From: Microtetraspora glauca
GTDB lineage: Bacteria > Actinomycetota > Actinomycetes > Streptosporangiales > Streptosporangiaceae
Assembly (NCBI GenBank): GCA_001570385.1
Contig: BBYL01000006.1
Span: 556,976-620,975 of the forward strand
DNA length: 64,000 nt
Direction: 5' to 3'
Part shown: piece by piece, positions 8,779 through 16,610 of the stretch
Position numbering within the stretch: position 1 is the stretch's first letter
Layout of the letters: each line of letters opens with the position of its first letter
Notes under the pieces: model-generated
What the model was told of the DNA's origin: nothing
Seen by the model: only the letters and a program-made list of their open reading frames with translations
The model's database searches: none
Made by a program: the position numbers and the translations under genes

Positions 8779-9621
8779 ATGACCCTGAACTCCGCCGACC
8801 AGCGCCGCCGCGCCGAAGCGTTCGCCTCGCTGCACGAAGGCCCGGCGTTCGTCATCCCGAACCCATGGGACGCCGGCACCGCGCAAGTGTTCACCCGGAT
8901 GGGATTCTCCGCGCTGGCCACCACGAGCTGCGGCCTCGCCCTCGTCCTCGGCCGGCCGGACGGCGCCAACCAGGTCACGCGTGAGGAGACGCTGGCCAAC
9001 ATCGGCGCCATCGCCTCGGCCACGCACCTGCCGGTGTCGGCCGACCTGGAGAGCGGATTCGGAGCCGGCCCCGAGGACGTGGCCGACACGATCCGCCTCG
9101 CCGCCGAGGCCGGTGCCGTGGGCGGCTCGATCGAGGACGCCACCGGGGATCCGTCCCGGCCGGTCGCCGACCTGGACGAGGCGGTACGCCGGGTCGAGGC
9201 GGCGGTGGAGGCCGCGCGGGCGCTGCCGTTCCGCTTCACACTCACCGCCCGTGCGGAGAACTTCCTCTACGGACGGCCCGACCTGGATGACACGATCGCC
9301 CGGCTGAAGGCGTACGAGGCGGCCGGCGCGGACGTGCTCTACGCCCCGGGCCTGCCCGACCTCGACGCGATCCAGGCCGTCTGCGCCGCGGTCGGCAGGC
9401 CGGTCAACGTGCTCGCCGGCAGCTCGTCCGGCGTGACCGTCGCCCAGCTCACCGCCGCGGGCGCCCGGCGCATCAGCCTCGGGTCCTCGCTGGCGCGGGT
9501 CGCGGTCAGCGCCACGGTCGCCGCGGCGCGAGAGCTCGCCGAGCACGGCACGTTCGGTTTCTCCCGCGGGGTGCTCGGCTACGCCGAGGCCAACGCGCTG
9601 TGGACGGAGGACGCCGGATGA
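8779..9621 (+). CDS. PEP mutase / isocitrate lyase superfamily protein
   Basis: 280 residues with the alpha/beta-barrel signature of the superfamily: PAFVIPNPWDAGTA near the N-terminus, SADLESGFG (metal-binding Asp/Glu), GGSIEDATG and LTARAENFLYG. The isocitrate lyase KKCGH loop and the PEP-mutase EDK loop are both absent, so classical lyase or phosphonate activity is not supported. Members with this short gating loop are common in actinomycetes and mostly uncharacterised; C-C bond cleavage or hydrolysis of an oxo-acid is typical of the fold. There is a 28-base gap to the previous gene with GAAGGGAAGA as ribosome-binding site. The operon position suggests precursor supply. Confidence 0.78.
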   Translation: MTLNSADQRRRAEAFASLHEGPAFVIPNPWDAGTAQVFTRMGFSALATTSCGLALVLGRPDGANQVTREETLANIGAIASATHLPVSADLESGFGAGPEDVADTIRLAAEAGAVGGSIEDATGDPSRPVADLDEAVRRVEAAVEAARALPFRFTLTARAENFLYGRPDLDDTIARLKAYEAAGADVLYAPGLPDLDAIQAVCAAVGRPVNVLAGSSSGVTVAQLTAAGARRISLGSSLARVAVSATVAAARELAEHGTFGFSRGVLGYAEANALWTEDAG

Positions 9622-10541
9622 TCGCGCCTCCGGTGTTCCTGAGCGCGCCGCACTACGTCCTCGGCGAGACCGAGGTCGACCACGCCGAGCTTTCCGGCCT
9701 GGCGGAGCGGGCGCGGGCGTACCGGATGCAGATGTCGCCGGGCCTGTGGGGCTGGGGCAAGGTGCGGCGCACCGACCGGAGCCTCGCCGAGCTGGCCGTC
9801 GAGACCGGCCGGGCCACCCTGGCGGAGGCCGGTCTCGACCCGGCGGCGGTGTCCGCGCTCGTGCTGTGCTCGACACGGTTCCCGGGCGGCCCCGCCACGC
9901 ACGGGCAGTTCGTCGCGGAGATCACCGAGGGCATCGGGCTGCGCGAGGCGGCGTTCACCGGGCTCACGCTCAACCGATGCACCAACCTGCTGGCCGGCAT
10001 CGACCTGGCCGCGGCGCTGGTGGCCGGCGGGCGCCGGCGCACCGTGCTGGTCATCACGACCGACCGCGTCGAGGACGAGGCGGAGCGGATGGAGCAGTTC
10101 GCGCTGTTCAGCGACGGCGCGGCGAGCTGCCTGGTGGGGGCCGACCCGTACGGCTCGCCGTACTACGAGATCGTCTCGTGCGCCTCGGCGCAGGACAACG
10201 CGGACCTCGACTGGTCGCACGAGATCAGCGCGGACCTGTCGCGAAGGGTCAACGAGGCGCTGCTCAAGCCCGGTGGGCTGATGCTCGGCGACGTCGACGC
10301 CCTGCTGCACGCGAACCTGTACATACCGATCCTGACCATGAAGGAGCGCCTGGCGGGTTTCTCCGCCGGGCAGCTCGACACCCGCAACGTCGCCCGGGTC
10401 GGCCACTGTTTCGCGGCGGACCCGTTGATCAATCTGGTCGACCGGGCGGCCGAAGGGCGGGTCGCCGCCGACGCGGCGTTCATCCTCGCCGTCAGCGTGC
10501 CCGGTGTGCGGCACGGCATCCTGCTGCGCGCCGGCCGGTAG
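9618..10541 (+). CDS. KASIII-like (thiolase-fold) acyltransferase with altered active site
   Basis: 307 residues, start inside the previous stop (ATGA). The thiolase fold is indicated by the nucleophile-elbow region LNRCTNLLAG (Cys121), LFSDGAASCLVG, LLHANLYIP (His231) and the C-terminal VGHCFAADPL. In FabH the last motif is GNTSAA with the catalytic Asn; here that position is His263, giving Cys-His-His in place of Cys-His-Asn. KASIII relatives with altered triads (for example CerJ with Asp) acylate oxygen or nitrogen instead of doing Claisen condensation. A heteroatom acyl transfer from ACP or CoA is therefore plausible. Decarboxylative condensation is less likely without the Asn. Confidence 0.8.
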   Translation: MIAPPVFLSAPHYVLGETEVDHAELSGLAERARAYRMQMSPGLWGWGKVRRTDRSLAELAVETGRATLAEAGLDPAAVSALVLCSTRFPGGPATHGQFVAEITEGIGLREAAFTGLTLNRCTNLLAGIDLAAALVAGGRRRTVLVITTDRVEDEAERMEQFALFSDGAASCLVGADPYGSPYYEIVSCASAQDNADLDWSHEISADLSRRVNEALLKPGGLMLGDVDALLHANLYIPILTMKERLAGFSAGQLDTRNVARVGHCFAADPLINLVDRAAEGRVAADAAFILAVSVPGVRHGILLRAGR

Positions 10542-10569
10542 CGGCGGCCACGACTCTGGGGAGGTAACA

Positions 10570-12765
10570 GTGCCAGGCTTCGAACTTCCGGATCGGATGA
10601 CGTCGCTGCCGGCCGCCAGGGCCGAATTCGACCCGGACGTGCGCCAGGCCGCCCGCGACCTGCTCGCCGCGCCGCCGGTGGACATCCTCACCCGCCTGCT
10701 GCACAACCAGGAGTCGCAGGTCGCGCTGCTGGTGGCACGCCACGTCATCGAAGGATTCCGGACGGCGGCCGACCACGACGCCCCCACCGGCGATCCCGTC
10801 GACGGGCTCGTCGACGACGTCGCCGGCCGGGTTCTCGGGCTGCGGGCCGACCTGGTGCGGAAGCTGGCCGCGCTGCCGAGCGCTCCCGCCGAGGTCACCG
10901 CCGCCGTGCTCCGGGAACGCGCGGCGGTGGCGCTCATCGGCGGCTGCTGGCTCGACGTCGTGTCCCAGCCGGCCACCCAGCCCGCCGTGGTGGTGAACCG
11001 GCTGTTCGGGCAGCACTTCCGGCTGCAGGGAGAGGGAAACCCGCGGAAGGGCGTGCATCACCTGCGCCGCGTGGCGCTGGAGCGGGCCGGCGTCCATCTG
11101 CCGGACGTCGGAGCCGACGACTTCGCGGCCAAGGCGGGGACCCGGCCGCTCACCACGCTGCACGCGCTGTTCTACCTGAGCCTGTCGCGGCTGCCGGCGA
11201 GCTTCCTGCCCGAGGTCGTCGCGGTGCACTACGTGTGCCACACCCTGGGCGTCGACGAGGCGCTGCTGGGCCTGCCCGCCCCGCTGGACGAGGCGGAGCT
11301 GCGTGCCGCGCTGGCCGAGTACGTCGAACTGACCCGCGGCTCGCCCACCGGGCAGGCGGACCGGCGCCGGCTGCTGGCCGCCGTCGAGCTCGCGATGACC
11401 CTGGAGCGGGAGCAGGTCGACGTGCTCGGCGAGGTCGCCCGGCGGGAGGCGGAACTGCCGCTGGAGGCGAGGGTCGCCGCGATCATCGAACGGCACCGGC
11501 CGTTCGCCGGGCGCCAGCATCGCGACGTACGCGTGGCCGGCCAGCGGCTGACCGAGGTGTTCGACGACCCCGGCTTCGACGTGGCCGCGTTCGTCCGCAC
11601 CTTCCGCGACTCCCGCCAGCTCAAGCCGATCCACGGCGGCGACGGCCGTTTCCTGCGGGCGATCAAGTTCGGCGGGCCGATGTTCGGCGTGTTCGACGAG
11701 CGCGAGGCGGCGGTGTTCGCCGAGTGGGCGGCGCGGGCGGCGGCCGGCGACCTGCCCGACATGGAGATCCCCGCCGACAGGTGCGGCGAGGCGGCGGCCG
11801 CGCGCTGGGCGGCGGCGGTCACCGCGAGCGAGCCGTCCGGCATCAGGTTCGCCGAGGCGCGGCCGGCGGACGACCGGGAGCTGTTCCACCGCCTGGTCAA
11901 CATCGAGGCGTTCCCCAACACGCTGCCGATCGCCCGGACGAAGGTCCTGGCGAACCTGGACGCGGCGGAGGTGTTGTTCGGCCGCGGCGCCGCCGGGCGG
12001 TACACGGACGCGAGCTGGTTCGACTACACGCCGCAGGCCCTGCTGGACCGGGTCGACCACATCTACTGGGACAAGCTGGTCGAGCCCTACCGTCCGCTGA
12101 CCGAAATCCCGGACCGGGACGAGGTCGTCTTCATCCAGAAGACGTTCGCGCTCGGCAGTCTGATCGACGGCACCTGGGCGCACCGGATCGGCAACGTCGG
12201 CCGGTACCGGCGGACCAGTGACGGCATGCTCGCCGCCATCTACGCCGACGAGATGGGCCGCGGCGACCTGCGGAAGAACCACATCACGCTGATCCACCAG
12301 GTGCTGCGCAGCATGGACATCCAGGTGCCGCACATCCGCGATGACGCGTTCCTCGACCAGGACGAGCTGCCCGACCACCTCTACGGGTTCTCCATCCACC
12401 AGATCTGCCTGGCGATGTTCCCGGACACCTTCTACAACGAGATCCTCGGCTACAACCTCGGCATCGAGATGTTCGGGCTGGGCGAGATGCGGCTGCACGA
12501 GGCGCAGAAGCTCCGGCACCACGGCTTCGACCCGATCTACGAGGAGGCCCACCTGTCCATCGACAACTTCTCCGGCGGCCACGCCCGGCAGTCGGCCGAG
12601 ATCATCATCGCGTACCTGGACGAGGCGGGCCGCACCGTCGGCGACCACATCGTGCAGGAGGAGTGGCGGCGGATCTGGCGCGGCTACGCCTCCTTCGCGT
12701 ACTTCGTCGAGCACGCGCTCGTTCGCGAGGCCACCACGCCGCGCACCGCCGAGCTGGTGATCTGA
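10570..12765 (+). CDS. Tandem haem-oxygenase-like diiron oxidase (HDO), second copy catalytic
   Basis: 731 residues from the GTG at 10570, which follows GGGGAGG. The C-terminal third matches iron-containing redox enzymes of the HDO type. Candidate ligands are Glu561 (YADEMGRG), His571 (RKNHITL), Glu633 (NLGIEM), His661 and Asp665 (AHLSIDN) and His671 (GGHARQ). Residues ~120-230 repeat the same pattern in degenerate form: ALIGGCW parallels SLIDGTW, NPRKGVHHL parallels DLRKNHITL, and PEVVAVHYVCH parallels NEILGYNLGIE. Most ligand positions are lost there, so the N-terminal copy looks structural. HDOs such as BesC, UndA, SznF and PolF cleave C-C bonds, desaturate, N-oxygenate or build strained rings on amino or fatty acids. 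The substrate here is unknown; the MetRS-like-activated amino acid is a candidate. It is coupled to the next gene by TGATG. Confidence 0.85.
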   Translation: MPGFELPDRMTSLPAARAEFDPDVRQAARDLLAAPPVDILTRLLHNQESQVALLVARHVIEGFRTAADHDAPTGDPVDGLVDDVAGRVLGLRADLVRKLAALPSAPAEVTAAVLRERAAVALIGGCWLDVVSQPATQPAVVVNRLFGQHFRLQGEGNPRKGVHHLRRVALERAGVHLPDVGADDFAAKAGTRPLTTLHALFYLSLSRLPASFLPEVVAVHYVCHTLGVDEALLGLPAPLDEAELRAALAEYVELTRGSPTGQADRRRLLAAVELAMTLEREQVDVLGEVARREAELPLEARVAAIIERHRPFAGRQHRDVRVAGQRLTEVFDDPGFDVAAFVRTFRDSRQLKPIHGGDGRFLRAIKFGGPMFGVFDEREAAVFAEWAARAAAGDLPDMEIPADRCGEAAAARWAAAVTASEPSGIRFAEARPADDRELFHRLVNIEAFPNTLPIARTKVLANLDAAEVLFGRGAAGRYTDASWFDYTPQALLDRVDHIYWDKLVEPYRPLTEIPDRDEVVFIQKTFALGSLIDGTWAHRIGNVGRYRRTSDGMLAAIYADEMGRGDLRKNHITLIHQVLRSMDIQVPHIRDDAFLDQDELPDHLYGFSIHQICLAMFPDTFYNEILGYNLGIEMFGLGEMRLHEAQKLRHHGFDPIYEEAHLSIDNFSGGHARQSAEIIIAYLDEAGRTVGDHIVQEEWRRIWRGYASFAYFVEHALVREATTPRTAELVI

Positions 12766-14039
12766 TGGCGATCACCGCGACCGCGGCGCCGCCCCGGCTC
12801 GGCGGCCCCGACCCGGCCATCCTCGCGCTTCCCTTCTTCGAGCCGCGGCACGCCGAGGTCGCGGCGCGCGTCACCGGCTGGTGCCTGGACCACGGCGAAC
12901 TGCTGCGGCACGCCGAGGACGCCCCGGACGAGGGCGGCCGCCGCATCCTGCGGGGCCTCGGCGAGGCGGGGCTGCTGGCGTTCCTCGATCCCGGCTCCGA
13001 TCCCGGCTCCGGATCCGACGCCGGGCACGCCGGAGACGGCGACCTGCGCAGCCTGTGCGTCGCCCGGGAGGTGCTGGCCTACGCGGGCGACCTGGCCGAC
13101 TTCGCGCTGGCGATCCAGACGCTGGCCGCCACCCCGATCCTGCGGTACGGCACGGCCGCGCAGCGGCGGCGCTACCTGCCGGGCCTCGCCGCCGGCACGC
13201 TGCAGGCCGCGTTCGCGGTCTCCGAGCCGCAGGCCGGATCCGACGTCGCCGCGATCACCACCACCGCCGAGCGGGACGGCGACGGCTACACGCTGCACGG
13301 TGTCAAGGCGTGGATCGCGGGCGGCGGAACCGCCGACGTCTACTGCGTGATCGCACGTACCGGCGAGGGGGGCGGGTCGCTCGGCCTCAGCGCCCTGCTC
13401 GTGCCGGCCGGCGCTCCGGGGTTCACGGTGGAACCGGTCGCGGTGACCGCGCCGCGGGCGTTCGCCCACCTGCGCTTCGACGGCGTCCGGCTGCCCGCCG
13501 ACGCGCTGCTCGGCCGGGCGGGCGGCGGGTTCCCCCTGGCGATGGAGGTGCTCGACCGGTTCCGCATGACCGTGGGCGCCGCCGCGCTCGGCTTCGCCCG
13601 CCGGGCCGCCGACGCGGCACTCGCGCACGCCCGGCGGCGGCGCATCTACGGCGGACCGCTGCTCGACCTGGCCACCACGCGGGCGGCGCTCGCCGACATC
13701 GAGGTGAAGCTGAACGCCGCCGCTCTGCTCGTCGCGCGCGCCGCCTGGGAGGCCGACCAGGGCAACCGCCGCTACCCGCGGCACTCCAGCATCGCCAAGC
13801 TGTACGCGACCGAGGTCGCGCAGGAGATCGTCGACGCCTGCGTGCAGATGCACGGTGCCGCCGGCCTGGTCGCCGGCAGTTTGCCGGAACGCCTCTACCG
13901 GCAGATCAGGTCTCTGCGAATCTACGAGGGCACGTCGGAGGTGCAGCGCTCCGTCATCGCCGGCTCCCTGGACGTCCGGCGGGCGGAGAAGAGCCACGAC
14001 CTGTTCGCCGACGACGCGAGCCACGTCCGAGACCGCTGA
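12765..14039 (+). CDS. Acyl-CoA (or acyl-carrier) dehydrogenase
   Basis: 424 residues, start overlapping the HDO stop. It has the flavin-binding AFAVSEPQAGSD, the central beta-domain and the C-terminal IYEGTSEVQR with the catalytic Glu in the medium/short-chain position. A Gly/Ser/Asp-rich loop (DPGSDPGSGSD, ~residues 75-85) interrupts the N-terminal helical domain and is absent from typical members. In NRPS operons such enzymes desaturate acyl or aminoacyl thioesters on carrier proteins. The free ACP and the NRPS carriers are possible partners. FAD-dependent alpha,beta-dehydrogenation is the expected chemistry. Confidence 0.88.
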   Translation: MAITATAAPPRLGGPDPAILALPFFEPRHAEVAARVTGWCLDHGELLRHAEDAPDEGGRRILRGLGEAGLLAFLDPGSDPGSGSDAGHAGDGDLRSLCVAREVLAYAGDLADFALAIQTLAATPILRYGTAAQRRRYLPGLAAGTLQAAFAVSEPQAGSDVAAITTTAERDGDGYTLHGVKAWIAGGGTADVYCVIARTGEGGGSLGLSALLVPAGAPGFTVEPVAVTAPRAFAHLRFDGVRLPADALLGRAGGGFPLAMEVLDRFRMTVGAAALGFARRAADAALAHARRRRIYGGPLLDLATTRAALADIEVKLNAAALLVARAAWEADQGNRRYPRHSSIAKLYATEVAQEIVDACVQMHGAAGLVAGSLPERLYRQIRSLRIYEGTSEVQRSVIAGSLDVRRAEKSHDLFADDASHVRDR

Positions 14040-14049
14040 AGGAGCGACA

Positions 14050-15210
14050 ATGACGAGCCCGTCCGAGCTCACCCCGATCACCGCGGTGACCGCCGCCGAC
14101 CCCTACCCCTGGTACGCCGACCTCGTCAGGAACCGGCCGTTCGGCTGGGACGAGGGACTCGGCATGTGGGTCGCCGCGAGCGCCGAGGCGGTCACCGCCG
14201 TCCTCGGCGAGCCGGCACTGCGGGTCCGCCCGCCCGCCGAGCCGGTGCCCGCGGGCATCGTCGGCACCCCGGCGGGGGACGTGTTCGGGCACCTCGTCCG
14301 GATGACCGACGGGCCGGCGCAGCAGCGGTACAAGCGGGCCGTACGCGCGGCGCTCGGCCACCCGCGCACCGAGGAGATCACCGGCCTGGCCGCCGAGCGC
14401 ACCTCCCGCGCGCTCAAGCACTCCGGCCCGCCGCCGCTGCGCGAGCTGATGTTCTCGGTGCCGGCGCGGGTCGTCGCCGCCCTGTGCGGGCTGGACGACG
14501 AGGCGGCCGACGAGGCCGGCCGGCTCATCGCCGACTTCGTGCAATGCATTCCGGCGTCGGCCACCCCGGAACAGCAGGCGGCCGCAGCCCGGGCCGCCGC
14601 CGCGCTGCAGAGCCTGCTCATGCCGTACCTGGACGAGCACGGGACCGGAGTGCTGGGCGAGCTGATCCGCGCCGCCCGCCGCGACGGATCGCCGGCCATC
14701 GCTCACGAGGACGTCGCGCCACTGCTGGCGAACGGCGTCGGCCTGCTGTCACAGACCTACGACGCGACCGCCGGCCTGATCGGGAACACGCTGGTCGCCC
14801 TGGCGACGGGCGTCGCCGAGGCCCCGCGCGAGCCCGGGCGCTGGCGGGCGCTCGCCCGGGAGGTGGCCCGGTTCGACGCCCCCGTGCAGAACACCCGAAG
14901 GTTCGCCGCGGCCCCGGTCACCGTGGCCGGCGCCGAGGTGCCGGAGGGCGCCTCGGTGCTCGTGGTGCTGGCCGCCGCCAACCGCGACCCGGCGGCGAAC
15001 GCCGCACCCGACGAGTTCCGCGACGACCGCTCCGACGCGGCGATCTTCACATTCGGTGCGGCCGCGCACCGCTGCCCGGGTGAGGAGGTGGCCGTCGCGA
15101 TCGCCGCGGCCGTGGTCGCCGAACTGCTCGCGCAGGGCTTCGACCCGGCCTCGCTGAGGCGGCCGGTGAGCTATCTGCCGCTGGCGAACGCCAGAATCCC
15201 GGTCCTGTGA
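14050..15210 (+). CDS. Cytochrome P450
   Basis: 386 residues, starting at ATG 14050 after GGAGCGACA, 10 bases past the dehydrogenase stop. The haem-binding motif is FTFGAAAHRCPGEE with the proximal Cys. The K-helix ExxR is EVARF. The I-helix region LSQTYDATAGLIG lacks the standard AGxxTT, a deviation seen in P450s with unusual oxygen-activation chemistry or carrier-bound substrates. The protein is slightly shorter than most bacterial class I P450s (~400). No ferredoxin gene adjoins it. Hydroxylation or ring formation on a carrier-bound intermediate is the likely role. Confidence 0.92.
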   Translation: MTSPSELTPITAVTAADPYPWYADLVRNRPFGWDEGLGMWVAASAEAVTAVLGEPALRVRPPAEPVPAGIVGTPAGDVFGHLVRMTDGPAQQRYKRAVRAALGHPRTEEITGLAAERTSRALKHSGPPPLRELMFSVPARVVAALCGLDDEAADEAGRLIADFVQCIPASATPEQQAAAARAAAALQSLLMPYLDEHGTGVLGELIRAARRDGSPAIAHEDVAPLLANGVGLLSQTYDATAGLIGNTLVALATGVAEAPREPGRWRALAREVARFDAPVQNTRRFAAAPVTVAGAEVPEGASVLVVLAAANRDPAANAAPDEFRDDRSDAAIFTFGAAAHRCPGEEVAVAIAAAVVAELLAQGFDPASLRRPVSYLPLANARIPVL

Positions 15211-15267
15211 CCCACCCCGGGTCCTGACACCAGACCGAATACCGACACAACGGCACCGGAGGGCCGC

Positions 15268-16584
15268 ATGTCCGAGGTGGTGAAGACTCCAGGCGCGTTA
15301 CGCGACCCGGAGTTCCTGAAGTTCTGGATCGGCGAGACGGTCTCGCTGATGGGCGCGGAGCTGACGCGCTTCGCGCTGCCACTGGTGGCCGTGCTCAGCC
15401 TCAGCGCCTCGGCATTCGAGGTCGGCGTCGTCAACGCGATGCGGTACGGGCCCATCGTCGTGGTGTCGCTGTTCGCCGGGGCCTGGCTGGACCGGCGCCG
15501 GCGCCGGCCGGTGCTGATCGCGAGCAACCTGGGCCGCGCGCTGTTCATCGCCCTGGTGCCGATCGCCGCGCTCTCCGGCTTCCTGTCGATCTGGCTGCTC
15601 TGCGTCGTCGCCGTCGCGATCGGCACGCTCACCGTCATCTTCGACGTCGGGTCGCTGTCGTTCGTGCCCAACGTGGTCGACCGGTCGCAGCTCGCCGACG
15701 CCAACGGCCGGCTGCAGACCTCCTTCTCGCTCGCGATGATCGCCGGACCCAGCCTGGGCGGCCTCCTCGTCGGCCTGCTCACCGCGCCGGTGACGCTGAC
15801 GGTCAACGCCGTCTCGTACCTGTTCTCGGTCGTGATGATCCGCTCGATGCGGGTCACCGAGCCCGAGCCCGAGCCGCCCGCCGAGAACGTGACCCTGCGC
15901 GACCGGATCGCCGAGGGCCTGCGGGCGGTGTACGGCAGCGCGGTGCTGCGCAACCTGCTCGCCCAGTCGGCCACCTTCAACCTCGCGCAGAACGCGATGT
16001 TCACCGTCTTCGTGGTGTATACGGTGCGGACCGTCGGGCTCAGCGCCAAACAACTGGGCCTGGTGCTCGGCATCGGGGCCTTCGGCTCGCTGGTCGGCGC
16101 GCTGACGGCCAACCGGGTGACCAGATCGCTCGGCCTCGGCCGTACCCTGCGGGCCGCGACGTTCACCGCCGCTCTGGCCCCGCTGCTGATCCTCACCGCC
16201 CGGGGCGACGGCATCGCGTCCGTCGCGGTCCTCACCGTGGCGCACGCGCTCGCCGGCTACATGCTGGTGATCTACAACGTGAACACGGTGACGCTGCGCC
16301 AGGTGGTGACCCCGAACCGGCTGCTCGGCCGGATGAACGCCAGCTACCGGATGGTCCTGTTCGGCACCATCCCGCTCGGGGCGCTGCTCGGCGGCGCGCT
16401 CGGCCAGTACCTCGGCCTGCGCCCCGCCATGGTGATCACGGTGGTGCTGCTGACCACGCCGATCGTGTGGACGTTCTTCTCACCCGTGTTCCGGTTGCCC
16501 GAGATGCCCACCGGCCCGGTGGACGACATCGCGGCGTTCACCGAGCCCCGACCCGAGACCGAGCCGGACACCGCGTCTGCCTGA
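15268..16584 (+). CDS. MFS efflux transporter
   Basis: 438 residues with about 12 hydrophobic segments. LFAGAWLDRRRRRPVL is a typical cytoplasmic loop 2-3 motif of the major facilitator superfamily (enterobactin-exporter EntS-like group). It follows the P450 by 57 bases with GGAGGG as ribosome-binding site and precedes the second NRPS. In a biosynthetic operon this is most simply the product exporter and possibly the self-resistance determinant. It is the only transporter in the operon within the window. The C-terminal ~25 residues are Pro/Glu-rich and probably cytoplasmic. Confidence 0.93.
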   Translation: MSEVVKTPGALRDPEFLKFWIGETVSLMGAELTRFALPLVAVLSLSASAFEVGVVNAMRYGPIVVVSLFAGAWLDRRRRRPVLIASNLGRALFIALVPIAALSGFLSIWLLCVVAVAIGTLTVIFDVGSLSFVPNVVDRSQLADANGRLQTSFSLAMIAGPSLGGLLVGLLTAPVTLTVNAVSYLFSVVMIRSMRVTEPEPEPPAENVTLRDRIAEGLRAVYGSAVLRNLLAQSATFNLAQNAMFTVFVVYTVRTVGLSAKQLGLVLGIGAFGSLVGALTANRVTRSLGLGRTLRAATFTAALAPLLILTARGDGIASVAVLTVAHALAGYMLVIYNVNTVTLRQVVTPNRLLGRMNASYRMVLFGTIPLGALLGGALGQYLGLRPAMVITVVLLTTPIVWTFFSPVFRLPEMPTGPVDDIAAFTEPRPETEPDTASA

Positions 16585-16610
16585 CCTATCCCACCCCCCA
16601 GGAGGTTGCG

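Noticed and set aside
8779..9621. PEP mutase, implying a phosphonate natural product
   Set aside because: The mutase loop motif is missing and no phosphonopyruvate decarboxylase or other phosphonate gene is nearby.
9618..10541. A polyketide ketosynthase and thus a hybrid PKS
   Set aside because: Length and motifs fit stand-alone KASIII; no AT, KR or PKS-type KS domain is present.
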